Shown one piece after another: positions 1 through 10,390 of a stretch of DNA of 64,000 bases. How positions within the stretch are numbered: the stretch's first letter is position 1; each line of letters starts with the position of its first letter. Source of the DNA: Hygrocybe punicea (Eukaryota > Basidiomycota > Agaricomycetes > Agaricales > Hygrophoraceae). Position numbers and translations under genes: made by a program. The notes beneath the pieces are model-generated. The model did not search any database and was not told where the DNA came from. It saw only the letters and a list, made by a program, of their open reading frames with translations. The stretch spans positions 4,519,590 to 4,583,589 of the forward strand of contig OY744471.1 in NCBI GenBank assembly GCA_963556145.1, written 5' to 3'.

Positions 1-567
1 CAACAAGCAGTACGCGCCAATTCCCATCAGCCTTTTCTTCATCGAAATGCTTGATCCATGCAATTCCAATCTCTCCGTCAGTCCAGCTGAGCCTGTCATT
101 GATTATCAAAACCACAAGACTGTCCCGAAGGATAAACCACATATGAAGCATTTGCTGGGTTGTTCTGGTCTTATTTGACCTGGAATGCCTGGCCTTTGAA
201 GATGACAGCTGGAGGCATTGATGTGCCATCGGCACAAATGGTGATGATCATGGTGGTATTTTCTCGACTGCCATCCTCTTGTTGATGTTGAACACTTTTG
301 CCTGGAGCTCCAATCACTCGTTCCTGCACTCCTCCTGCTCCCCAAAACCCCAATTCATCGGCACCACAGATATTTTGTGGGAGAATTGGCTTCTTATCTT
401 TTGGGCCATTGCCCTCATCCCTTTCACCCCGCAGGGTTTCTCCGAGGATCTTGTACCAAGCTTCATTGGTCACAGGGTTGACAGCATGTCCATGTTTGTT
501 ATCGAGGCCATGCAACCAATATGTATGCAAATGATTGGAATGTTTCTCCACAAACCAGTTTGTCCAT
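1..567 (-). pseudogene. pogo-like DDE_1 transposase, C-terminal part (split by the Ty3 insertion)
   Basis: Read on the minus strand from 567 downward, the frame contains TNWFVEKH, GHAVNPVTNEAWYKILGE, ADELGFWG (a DDE_1 catalytic block) and SRENTTMIITICADG, all typical of fungal pogo/CENP-B-type transposases. The frame stops at a TAA (169-171) where a Trp is expected. Homology resumes in another frame (SWTDGEIGIAWIKHFDE, about 88-35), so the gene is broken by a stop and at least one frameshift. The N-terminal half lies at 10391-10749 beyond the Ty3 element. Removing the element and one CCAT copy joins GKRW directly to TNWFVEKH in frame. The 3' end lies outside the window. Confidence 0.85.
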
Positions 568-1362
568 TGTAGAGGGTCCTCGACCCTCTGAGGCCGTAAC
601 ATCGATATCTAGCGAATCCGCTCGAACCCGACGTCTCTAGCAATCTACGTTCGAACCCGACGCAACCCGACGCAACCCGATGCATACCGACTAGCACGGC
701 CGCTCACGTACCTGGACGGTCTATCTCCTAAACTCACGGAACTTCAAATATCGAAGATAGATCTCATCGGACTGGGATCCCGACATCGGACTTGCCTTAT
801 TCACGCCTAGCGTCTCCCTTATGGGGATATAGTAAAGTATATTGCATCTTTTACGGTTTTTCATATCTTCCACCCATTTTCCCTGTCATCGTCGCCTCGC
901 AACGCTCTTCCTACTTCCCCATTTTTATTCTCCTTTGTCTCCTCTCATCGGCCGAGGACTCTCGTCCGAATCTAGGTACACAAATTTGTAGTATAAAAAC
1001 GGTGCCCAAGCGCCGTCTCAAAATAAGAAACCAGTTCCCCCATTTCCTCTCTCTGAGAATTAAGTCTCTCAGTAAATTCCATCGCACACATTGCTCGTCG
1101 GATTCCTCGACGCCCTCCCCGTCGTTCTACCGCCTTTATCTCTACGTTTCTCGTCACCCGACACCCGACCCGCCGTACCCGACATCGTCGGCCTCGTCGG
1201 CTTCGATCGGTCTCGATAGATTTCAGTAGTTTACTCGGCGGCTTCTTACTTTTTATATCCCATTATCTTACTGAAGCTTGTTAGACTATTCCTAGTCACT
1301 TCTACGCTGACCCCACAGGCTTAGGATTATTATTCCGCAGCCACCCCGACCTCGCCTTTACA
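568..1362 (+). repeat. 5' LTR of the Ty3 element
   Basis: 795 bp, TG...CA ends. Nucleotides 571-589 form a near-terminal hairpin, AGAGGGTC-CTC-GACCCTCT. A TATAAAA box lies at 992-998. The Met-initiated frame 792-1229 inside the LTR has no recognisable domain and is not called. Confidence 0.95.
992..998 (+). promoter_or_regulatory. TATA box of the 5' LTR
   Basis: TATAAAA in a plausible U3/R position; the same box is at 10016-10022 in the 3' LTR. Assignment is by motif only; no transcript start can be seen. Confidence 0.5.
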
Positions 1363-1908
1363 TCTGGAGCCCACCGCGAGGAATAGTCTAGCACCACCAT
1401 AGCTTCCTCTTCCCGTATCCCTCCCTCTGACCGTCGTCTTCGAGATCTTCCTCGAAGAACTCTTCAACAAGAACTCTCTTTAGCCGCCTTCGACCCGACA
1501 ATCGACGACGACTTCTTCCAGCTAGTACCCGACCACCTCGCTCGACATAACAATCTCCCGCTCGTCTCAGGGTCAAACACCCCCCTATATCTTTCATCCG
1601 ACAGTCTCGAATCGGTCGATATACCGATAATTACCATCACACCCGACTCATCCGATCTCAGTTCGACACCCGCATCGCCTACGTCCCCGACTTCGACCTC
1701 GTTAGAACCCCCGTCCACGTCTTCGCTCTCGATATCGAAAACTCCGTCATCGTCATCGTCTCCGTCTTCGCTCTCGACATCGAATAATCCGTCATCGTCA
1801 TCGTCCCCGTCATCGTCTTCGCCTACGCCGTCATCATCCACGTTACCCGACCCGCTCATCGCACACCCGACAACCGCTTCATCGACATCTCAGCTCCTTC
1901 CACCCACA
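1363..1908 (+). other. Leader of the Ty3 element with candidate primer-binding site
   Basis: Two nucleotides after the LTR, 1365-1382 begins TGGAGCCCACCG, the expected form of a PBS complementary to a tRNA 3' end (CCA preceded by a U discriminator). The tRNA was not identified. A near-identical 20-mer in reverse orientation at 24985-25004 supports this as a conserved PBS. The rest of the leader is GTC/ATC-rich and shows no convincing gene; the Asp-rich minus-strand frame 1464-1859 is low complexity. Confidence 0.6.
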
Positions 1909-4164
1909 ATGACTTCGACCTCTGGATCCTCGACCGCTCCCCACGTCACCGCTCCCCATGTTACTCCACGACAAATGCCCGCTCGCGGTCACTCCACGGC
2001 CCCGACCTTCGACGGGAACCCGCTCAATTTAAACCGTTTCTTCGAAGAAGTCGAGATACTTGCTGCCGATGCCGCTCTCGACGACGCAGGACGCATTAAG
2101 CATAGTCTGCGCTACGCGTCGCTTAGCGACTACGAGCTTTGGGCAAGTTTACCTAGCGCGACCGGCGTCGATTATGCCGCATTCAAGAAGAGCGTACTCG
2201 TGCTATACCCGGGCACGGAAGACGATCACCGGTACACTATGGCGGATCTCGACCGTCTTACGCACACCCAAACCGCTTACGGTATCCGTACCCGCGCCGA
2301 ACTTGGCGAATATTACCGCGAGTTCATCCGGATCTCGGGATTCCTCTTAGACAAGGGTCGAATCTCTCCCCGAGAACGCAACATCGCGTACGAGAACGGC
2401 TTCCATGTCGAGCTTAAAAAGGACATCAAAACCCGTCTGCAGTACCAAAAGCCGAACCATTTCCATAGCGACCCTTACGACTTCCAGGACTTCCACAATT
2501 GCGCCCACTTCCTGCTGGCCGGAACCGCGGCCGAACCGTCCACCGTCTCTCGTCTTTCGTCAACGTCGCCCGCCGCCATCCGGTACTCGACTCCAATGGA
2601 ACCCGCCACCCGCTACCCGCCTCCCGCTCGCTATGACCCGGTCATTCCTAAAGCGGAACCGGTCGAACCTAACGTATCCGACCTATTTCGTCTCGTTTCG
2701 CAACAACTCGCCGTCCTCACGCAAGCCCTCACCGAACGCAGCAACCCCCCAAAGCCGTGTGCAAATAGGGCTGAGCCGACCACCGTGGGACAGGGTTTCA
2801 CCAACTTCAACTGCCTCTTTTGCGACGATCCGTTCCATCGTATACGCGATTGTCCCATCTGCGAGCAGTACACTCGAGACGGAATATGCCGCAAGAACGA
2901 GCACGGCCGCATCGTGTTGCCTAACGGAATGTATCTTCCAAAGGCTATCGTCGGCAAAAATATGAGGGAACGCTTCGACGCGTGGCACGCACAGAACCCC
3001 GGCAACCGCGCTCCCCCTGCCCGCAACCCCACAGAACCGTTCCAACGCGACCCGCCGCCTCATGTCAAAACTAACTTCGTCTCCGCCGTCGAAGTACCCA
3101 CCTACGAACCAGAGGTCACCACCGAGTACGCCGACATCTTTCAGTCCACGACGTCCGACATCGACGACGACAATGAACAAATTAAGGTTCTGGAAGCCGA
3201 AGTGCAGCGGCTTCGTAAACGGGTTAGATTCGACGGTGTAGAGATCCCATCAAAGGCGAAAGGCAAGTCTAGAGAAACGTTTCCCAATTTGCCCACCACT
3301 TCCACGTCTGTCCCCGCCGCGAAACCCGCCGAGAAAACGGCCAGACCTATCAACGAGCAGCCGATCACCATAGTCCCCCCTTCGAACACGCGGCCGACCG
3401 AGCCGACCGCCCTTGTACCGCGCACTCCCCAGAACCTTCCCACATCGCACCCCCAATACCGCTACCAAGCCCCCATCGAAGATCCCGGTATCGCCAAGTC
3501 CGTCATCGACCGCGCGCTCGATTCTCAAGTCTGCATTTCGCAGCGAGAGCTTTTAGCCATGTCGTCCGACGCCCGCCGTCACATGAAGGACCTCACTACG
3601 TCGAAAAAGGTCACCGCCGAGAGTAACAACGTCGAGGTCTTCCACTTTCACGCACCCGAAATCCCCACTCGCGCCTGTCAACACTGTCAGGAAAACGTCC
3701 CGCTCGTCGTCGGCCGCGACTCAGTCCCTCTCCGTGCGGTCTACCCGCTCATCAACGGCAAATTCGTATTCGAGTGCGTCCTCGACAACGGTTCCATGAT
3801 CATCGGCATGCGGCGCGATATTTGGGAGAAACTCGGTTACGGTCTCCAAAATATGAAGATGCGGATGCAGTCAGCAAATAAAAGCGACAACGACACCCTC
3901 GGCCGGATCGCCAACCTAAAATTCACCTTCGGCGACGTCGATCTTTTCCTCCAAGTCCAAGTCGTCGACGACGCCCCCTACGAGATCCTCATCGGCCGCC
4001 CGTTCTTCACGCTTTCCGAGGCTCTTACGAAGGATTATAAAAACGGAGAACAACAAGTCACGATCACGGACCCAAACACCGGCGCCGTCGTCACCTTGCC
4101 CACCATCGAGCACAACCAAAAGAACCGACGAGAGCGGTCCGACACCGGAAAGCCGGATTTTTAG
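1909..4164 (+). CDS. gag: Ty3 Gag-protease polyprotein (751 aa)
   Basis: The capsid-like region (about residues 25-220) is followed by a CCHC zinc knuckle, CLFCDDPFHRIRDC (CX2CX4HX4C, about residues 303-316), that would bind genomic RNA. A retropepsin domain near residues 615-720 has the active-site motif LDNGS and the distal ILIGRPFF block. Start: the first ATG after the leader. The frame ends in TAG at 4162-4164, and pol follows in the -1 frame. Protease fused to Gag with pol reached by frameshifting is a known arrangement in LTR elements. The frame is uninterrupted and CpG-rich, which fits a young copy. Confidence 0.93.
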   Translation: MTSTSGSSTAPHVTAPHVTPRQMPARGHSTAPTFDGNPLNLNRFFEEVEILAADAALDDAGRIKHSLRYASLSDYELWASLPSATGVDYAAFKKSVLVLYPGTEDDHRYTMADLDRLTHTQTAYGIRTRAELGEYYREFIRISGFLLDKGRISPRERNIAYENGFHVELKKDIKTRLQYQKPNHFHSDPYDFQDFHNCAHFLLAGTAAEPSTVSRLSSTSPAAIRYSTPMEPATRYPPPARYDPVIPKAEPVEPNVSDLFRLVSQQLAVLTQALTERSNPPKPCANRAEPTTVGQGFTNFNCLFCDDPFHRIRDCPICEQYTRDGICRKNEHGRIVLPNGMYLPKAIVGKNMRERFDAWHAQNPGNRAPPARNPTEPFQRDPPPHVKTNFVSAVEVPTYEPEVTTEYADIFQSTTSDIDDDNEQIKVLEAEVQRLRKRVRFDGVEIPSKAKGKSRETFPNLPTTSTSVPAAKPAEKTARPINEQPITIVPPSNTRPTEPTALVPRTPQNLPTSHPQYRYQAPIEDPGIAKSVIDRALDSQVCISQRELLAMSSDARRHMKDLTTSKKVTAESNNVEVFHFHAPEIPTRACQHCQENVPLVVGRDSVPLRAVYPLINGKFVFECVLDNGSMIIGMRRDIWEKLGYGLQNMKMRMQSANKSDNDTLGRIANLKFTFGDVDLFLQVQVVDDAPYEILIGRPFFTLSEALTKDYKNGEQQVTITDPNTGAVVTLPTIEHNQKNRRERSDTGKPDF
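4155..4161 (+). promoter_or_regulatory. Candidate -1 ribosomal frameshift site GGATTTT at the gag stop
   Basis: The gag frame reads CCG GAT TTT TAG. The heptamer G GAT TTT fits the X XXY YYZ slippery form only loosely, being close to the GGATTTA type. A -1 slip here gives GGA TTT TTA GAA GTC, which stays open into pol. No pseudoknot was tested. Confidence 0.5.
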
Positions 4165-7100
4165 AAGTCGAGGACCCGGAGATACCTCTCGGAAAGGACG
4201 CACCGGGAGATGAGAAGCCACCACTCGAAAGCGACCACACCTATACCACGAACTATGCTTCCCTTTTGCCGTTTCCCCTAGAAGAGGACTTATGTTTTTC
4301 TATCGATTTAGATTTCTCTTCGTCTCAGCCTCAGACTGCCGCCCAGTACATTTCATTGTTGACCGATGTACAAAATCAGCTACGTACTACCGATACCCTT
4401 CCTTCGTCTTGTTCCGTCTCCGCTCCTGCGTCACATATTTCCTCTTCGAATATTTGTAACAAAGCCTCTACTGAACACGCTACTTATATCTCGTATACCA
4501 CCCCCCCTACCAGGGACCTAAAAGGAGTCGTTACCAAGAAAAAGTATAAGAAGGTAGCCGATCGTATCCGCCCAATTTCTACCACTCTCCCCGACGAATA
4601 CCGCATCATACGCGAGATCACCGGCGACCCGCTAGCCGATTTACCCACGCTCCCGACTCACCCGCCCGACTTTACACCCGGCACCCGCTATACCCAGGAA
4701 CGACACGACGCGATGCCGATGAACCCGGATGGATTCCTTTGGCCTGAGGAAGAAAAACTCGGCCACCATATCATCAAAACGCAAGAAGCCGCCTTCGCCT
4801 GGAACGAATCCGAGAAGGGCCAGTTCAATACGGACTACTTCCCGCCGATCCACATTCCCACCGTACCGCACGACCCGTGGGTCCATCGCAATATCCCAAT
4901 CCCACCCGGCATCCTTAACGAAGTCATCGGCATCATCAAAGACAAAATTAACGCCGGTACCTATGAACCCTCGAATTCGTCATATCGCTCCCGCTGGTTT
5001 TGCGTTTTGAAAAAGGACGGGAAGTCTCTTCGAATCGTCCACGATCTACAGCCGCTTAACGCCGTCACTATCCGCGATCCCGCCGTACCGCCCATGACCG
5101 AGCACTTGGCCGAGGCTTTTGGCGGCCACTCTTGCTACGCTTCCTTCGACCTCTTCGTCTCTTTCGACCAACGCCTCGTCCACCCCTCGTCTCGGGACTA
5201 TATGACTTTTCAGTCTCCACTCGGAACGCTTCGACTTACGCGGATTGCTATGGGATACACAAATTCCCCGCAGATCCTACACGGTGACTCTACGTACATC
5301 CTCCGTGACGAAATCCCTCATCTTGCCGTTCCGTATATGGACGATATTCCCGTTAAAGGGCCTCCAACCCGCTACGAGCAACCCGACGGTACCTACGAGA
5401 CTATACCCGAGAACCCGGCAATCCGACGTTTCATTTGGGAACACTTCCAAGGTGTCAACCGCGTCATCCAGCGTTTCCGCTATGTCGGCGGTACCTTCAA
5501 CGGCAAAAAACTCGAGTTGTGTCGACCCTCAGTCATCGTTGTTGGCCACCGATGCACATACGAAGGAAGAGTAGCCGATGACTCCAAAGTACAGAAGATT
5601 CGCGATTGGCCACTGCCGACCAACCTCACCGAAGTTCGCGCCTTTCTCGGCATCTGCGGCGTCTTGCGTATTTTTATCAAGGACTTCTCGCTCCACTCCC
5701 GACCCCTCGTCCGTCTTACCCGCAAAGGTATACCCTTCGAATTTGGTGAAGAAGAAGAGACCGCCGTCGACTACCTCAAAAACGCCGTCATTACGTCGCC
5801 AGCGCTGCGCGCTATCGACTACACGCGTGAATGGGAAGTGATTCTCGCCGTCGATTCATCCGTTCTTGGAGTCGGCTTCGTTCTTATGCAAATCCGCGCC
5901 GACGGAAAGCGCTATCCGAATCGCTTTGGTTCAATATCGTGGAACGAACGCGAAGCCCGATACTCCCAGTCCAAGCTCGAACTCTACGGCCTCTTCAGGG
6001 CCCTCCGCGCCTACCGAATCTTCATCATCGGCGTCCGCAACCTCACTGTTGAAGTCGACGCGAAGTACATAAAAGGGATGCTCAACAACCCCGACATTCA
6101 GCCCAATGCAACGATCAACCGATGGATAGCCGGCGTGCTCTTATTTGACTTTAGACTCGTTCACGTACCCGCTTCCGCACACGGTGCACCCGACGGACTC
6201 TCCCGACGTCCCCGTGCTGCAGAAGACCCCGAGGAGATCAACGACTCCGACGATTGGCTCGACCACTCCTACGGTTTCTTTATGGAAGTCGTCAACTACC
6301 GACCCGTCCCCATACCGTCTAAGCCGATTGCCGTATGCGGCCGCTGCCGTGCCACAGCCGACCGACTCCAAAAATTACCCGCCGTCCTCGTCTACACAAA
6401 TCAGGAAGCCGTTTCTGACATACCGCGATCCGATAAAGCCCGCGCGGCCGACGTTCGTCTTGCCCTCGTCGAGACTTGGTTACGAGATCTAACCCGACCC
6501 GCGAACTTCACGGACGAAGAATACCGTCTGTTCCTACGATACGCCCTTGAATTCTTCGTCACCGATAACAAGCTTTGGCGCAAAGACCGTCACGGAAAAC
6601 ACAAACTCGTCATACCGCCCGACCGCCGGCTTCAGTTACTCAAAGACGCTCACGACTCTCTCGGCCACAAAGGTATATTCTCCGTCCGCGCTCGGCTACT
6701 CGACCGTTTCTGGTGGCCGCACCTCGACCACGACGTCAAGTGGTACGTCCAGTCTTGCCATCAGTGCCAAGTACGGCAAATGCGTTATCATCACATTCCG
6801 CCCACCGTCGCTACACCGGCCTCGCTATTTCGTAAAGCGTATGTCGACACAATGTTTATGCCACGATCCGGCGGTTATCGATACATCGTCCAAGCCCGTT
6901 GCTCCCTGTCCGCCTACCCTGAGTTCCGCATGTTACGCCGCGAGACCGGCTCCACCATCGGCACGTTCTTGTTCGAAGACATCTTATGCCGTTGGGGCGC
7001 TCTCGAAGAAATCGTCACCAACAACGGCAAGCCGTTCGTAGAAGCGCTCGACTATCTTGCCTCCCGCTACGGTATCCGCCACATCCGCATTTCGCCCTAT

Positions 7101-7814
7101 AACTCACAAGCGAACGGACCCGTTGAGCGTCACCACCTAGATGTCCGGGAGGCCATTATGAAAAGTTGTGACGGAGATGAAAAGAAATGGCACACCGTAA
7201 CCCACTCCGTATTTTGGGCCGAACGGGTCACGACACACAAAAGCCTCGGATACTCGTCCTACTACATCGCACACGGAGTAGAACCGCTGTTTCCATTCGA
7301 TTTTGCCGAAGCTACGTACATGGTTCCGACGCAAGATACGATGTCTACGACCGACCTCATAGTCATCCGCGCCCGACAACTTCGTAAACGAGAAGCCGAC
7401 CTCGATCGGGTCAAAGAAAAGCTTACCAAATCTCGGCTCGCGTCCGCTCGGCAATTTGAGCAGAAATACGCCAACACGATCAAAGTTTACGACTTCGAAC
7501 CCGGTAACCTCGTTCTCGTCCGAAATTCACGTATCGAAATGTCTCTCGATCGTAAAGCAAAACCGCGGTACTTTGGACCCATGGTTGTCGTCAGGAAAAC
7601 AGAAGGCGGATCCTACATACTCGCCGAACTCGACGGTGCGGTTTCTAAATCTCGATTTGCCGCTTTCCGAGTCGTACCCTACCACGCCCGCTCAAAAATA
7701 TCGATACCGTTGGACGACTTCTTACAATACCCCGATGCCGACGATACCGATTCAAACAATCTTGATGATCCGACCTACCCGCCCTCCATAGACTCCTCAC
7801 CCGACGACGATTAA
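4165..7814 (+). CDS. pol: Ty3 Pol: reverse transcriptase, RNase H, integrase
   Basis: The -1 frame is open from upstream of the gag stop; the region after 4165 has no ATG near the junction, which fits translation as a Gag-Pol fusion. RT carries ASFDLFVSFDQ and the catalytic YMDD (about 5335). RNase H shows AVDSSVLGVG, LELYGL, VDAKYIKG and APDGLSRR. Integrase has the HHCC zinc finger (HDSLGHKG...CHQCQ, about 6650-6775), then YVDTMF, VTNNGKPF and NGPVERHH, and a GPY/F-like tail (PRYFGPMVVV). Families of this type normally read VTDNG; here the second catalytic Asp is Asn (about 7018-7020), consistent with CpG to CpA. No chromodomain was recognised at the C terminus. Confidence 0.94.
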
Positions 7815-8023
7815 GCATTTCATTTATATTCTGTCCACGTTATACCCCCATTTTATTTAGTTCCTCTTAGTTTTTCAACGATATGACGAATGATGCGAAT
7901 AGTCCTATGTCTTCGGGAGCCGATCGGCTTTCCTTAGCTAGGTGAACAAGCTGACACGTCTTTTATATATACACGATATATTTTTTTTATATACAACGGG
8001 CTCGTTATTTTTATATATATATT
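7815..8023. other. Convergent 3' region between pol and the antisense gene
   Basis: 209 nt, AT-rich with runs of T and TATATA. It should hold the 3' ends of both the sense pol transcript and the antisense transcript. No coding signal. Confidence 0.5.
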
Positions 8024-9420
8024 TTACAGGCGGCCGGTCTCATAATCCCGCTTCAACATCGCCAACCTTGAGGTCGACCGTTCGAGATCGACGCGAAGCC
8101 GCTGGAACTCTTGACCGAAGTGGACGAGGTGACGGTTGACGTTGGTGCCTAGGGCTCCCAGCTCCTCCGTAAGGACCGCTAGCCGCGCCGACACTTGCTC
8201 GTAATTCTCCATCGTCAAAACGAACGGGTTCGCTGTCGAGGCCGTCCTAAGCCTTTTCGTCGGCTGCTCTTCCTCTGACTCCTCCTCGTCTTCGTCATCG
8301 TCCTCGACCGACTCCACCTCCTCGACCCGCGGTTTGCTCGTTGAGGCCCGGGCAGGCCTACTGCGGATGGGTTTTGTCGTGAACGACAGCGGCTTCCTCG
8401 TGCCGACCGCGACCTCTTTGCCCTTTCCGGTATCCACCTTGCGCCGACCCCCGCCCGTCCGGTGTGTAGCGTTAGTACATCTCTTCTTCAGCCTCCGGCA
8501 TCGTTCGCACACGTAGCCCGTGACGCCTCGACACGCCTCTTGCGCCTTGACGCAGTTGGTGCAGGGTTGTAGGGGAAACGGCCCGGTGAACTGTTACCAG
8601 GATCAGTAACTAAAGAACATATGAACCGACACAAGAACTCACCGTCGTACCAGCCAAGTCTCCGGTCTCTACGCCCGGCGTATCTACGTCTTCTACATCG
8701 GCCGGTGTCTCTGGTGCCAGGTCGACGGGGCCTTCCTCTGGCTCAACTGCGGCTTCGCCCTCCGGAATCGACTCAGTCCTTGGTTCACCCGCGACCGATG
8801 CGTTTGCTTCAGCTCGCCGTTCTTCGCTGAGCCGCCGCCGATACGCGGCTCCATCCCTTTCAACCCGGTCCGCTTCTTGATTCCAGTGCTGCTCGTGTTG
8901 TTCTATTCTAAGCCGCTCTCGCCTTTCCTCTGCCGCCTTTCGCCTTTTCTCCGCCTCCGCTCGTGCACTTGCCTCTGCCATCCGTTTGGCCTCCTCTTCC
9001 CGCGTAGCCGCTTCTTCATCCGCCCGCCGTCTGGCTTCTTCCTGTTCCTGCCTCTCCCGGTCCGCCGCTTCTTTCAGCCACTCTTCGACATCGTTGGCGT
9101 ACGATTGGCGGTCGGCCCATAACGGTGGCGTTACTGGCCTCGTACCACCAGCTCGGAGTTCCGCGACGATTCCATTGTAAGCACGCTGGCGGGACGGCAT
9201 GAGCTATCTTAGGACACGTGTAGTCAATAAGGAAACTCACCAGCGCCTTCTTGCGGCCGCTTAACCATTGTTGGGCCATCCCCTCGTTGCCGTCCACCAT
9301 CGTTACGAGGTCGTCGCTATGAAACACGGTGACCGCGTTGACGGCCTCTTCGTAGTCCGCCCGGACATCGGGTTCGATGCTTTCGACGAAAGCGAGGAAG
9401 TTGTCGTAGACTTGGGACAT
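8024..9420 (-). CDS. Antisense spliced accessory gene of the Ty3 element: coiled-coil Zn2Cys6 protein (435 aa)
   Basis: Exons on the minus strand: 9241-9420, 8643-9203, 8024-8590. Both introns (9204-9240, 37 nt; 8591-8642, 52 nt) start GTGAGT, end AG and are phase 0; joined, the frame is open from ATG (GCAATG, purine at -3) to TAA. Residues 1-60 are a compact non-repetitive N-terminal region (starts MSQVYDNF). Residues about 85-160 are an Arg/Glu/Ala-rich predicted coiled coil. An acidic linker follows. At the start of exon 3 lies a six-cysteine cluster, CX2CX6CX7CX2CX6C (CTNC...CERCRRLKKRC), which matches the Gal4-type binuclear zinc cluster. Then come an acidic stretch, a basic KRLR segment and a second helical region. 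The gene is wholly inside the element and convergent with pol. Its function is unknown; DNA binding is an inference from the cysteine pattern. Confidence 0.78.
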
Positions 9421-9591
9421 TGCGAACGTGTGATGGTGTAGAGGAAAGGTCGGATCAACAACGAGAAAATTTTTCTTTTTTTTTACTTTGCCGTTGTTTG
9501 GCCGCTCACGTGATTGGCCACATTCGCGACCCGCATTCGGAGACCCCATATTCTCGACCACGGATGGTCTCTATTAGAAGACCCAAGGAGA
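9421..9591. other. Antisense 5' region and candidate polypurine tract
   Basis: Just before the 3' LTR, about 9575-9591 is purine-rich (AGAAGACCCAAGGAGA) and could prime plus-strand synthesis. The rest should hold the 5' end of the antisense gene; an in-frame ATG (9545-9547) upstream of the chosen start is possible. Confidence 0.45.
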
Positions 9592-10386
9592 TGTAGAGGG
9601 TCCTCGACCCTCTGAGGCCGTAACATCGATATCTAGCGAATCCGCTCGAACCCGACGTCTCTAGCAATCTACGTTCGAACCCGACGCAACCCGACGCAAC
9701 CCGATGCATACCGACTAGCACGGCCGCTCACGTACCTGGACGGTCTATCTCCTAAACTCACGGAACTTCAAATATCGAAGATAGATCTCATCGGACTGGG
9801 ATCCCGACATCGGACTTGCCTTATTCACGCCTAGCGTCTCCCTTATGGGGATATAGTAAAGTATATTGCATCTTTTACGGTTTTTCATATCTTCCACCCA
9901 TTTTCCCTGTCATCGTCGCCTCGCAACGCTCTTCCTACTTCCCCATTTTTATTCTCCTTTGTCTCCTCTCATCGGCCGAGGACTCTCGTCCGAATCTAGG
10001 TACACAAATTTGTAGTATAAAAACGGTGCCCAAGCGCCGTCTCAAAATAAGAAACCAGTTCCCCCATTTCCTCTCTCTGAGAATTAAGTCTCTCAGTAAA
10101 TTCCATCGCACACATTGCTCGTCGGATTCCTCGACGCCCTCCCCGTCGTTCTACCGCCTTTATCTCTACGTTTCTCGTCACCTGACACCCGACCCGCCGT
10201 ACCCGACATCGTCGGCCTCGTCGGCTTCGATCGGTCTCGATAGATTTCAGTAGTTTACTCGGCGGCTTCTTACTTTTTATATCCCATTATCTTACTGAAG
10301 CTTGTTAGACTATTCCTAGTCACTTCTACGCTGACCCCACAGGCTTAGGATTATTATTCCGCAGCCACCCCGACCTCGCCTTTACA
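9592..10386 (+). repeat. 3' LTR of the Ty3 element
   Basis: 795 bp, same ends and hairpin as the 5' LTR, one substitution by eye (T10183). Followed by CCAT (10387-10390). On the minus strand it lies upstream of the antisense gene and may drive it. Confidence 0.95.
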
Positions 10387-10390
10387 CCAT

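Larger units (their letters stand above)
568..10386 (+). mobile_element. Young Ty3/gypsy LTR retrotransposon (9.8 kb) with antisense accessory gene
   Basis: Two 795-bp LTRs (568-1362 and 9592-10386) begin TGTAGAGGG and end TTTACA. They are flanked by the 4-bp duplication CCAT (564-567 and 10387-10390). By eye the LTRs differ at one position only (C1159 versus T10183), so the insertion is recent. Order inside: leader and primer-binding site, gag-protease, a candidate -1 frameshift, pol (RT, RNase H, integrase), a spliced gene on the opposite strand, a short purine-rich tract, 3' LTR. The element is rich in CpG, unlike the older elements of the window. One catalytic integrase Asp is Asn, so this copy may be unable to integrate on its own. 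Confidence 0.96.

Noticed and set aside
792..1229. 145-aa frame in each Ty3 LTR (also 9816-10253)
   Set aside because: Lies in U3/R/U5, crosses the TATA region, no domain; present only because LTRs are duplicated.
1464..1859. Asp-rich 131-aa minus-strand frame in the Ty3 leader
   Set aside because: Low-complexity mirror of GTC/ATC repeats; no start context, no splice partners, no domain.
8334..9180. Plus-strand frames opposite the antisense gene (8334-8516, 8621-8830, 8877-9122, 8986-9180)
   Set aside because: Arg/Leu/Pro-rich shadows of the minus-strand exons.
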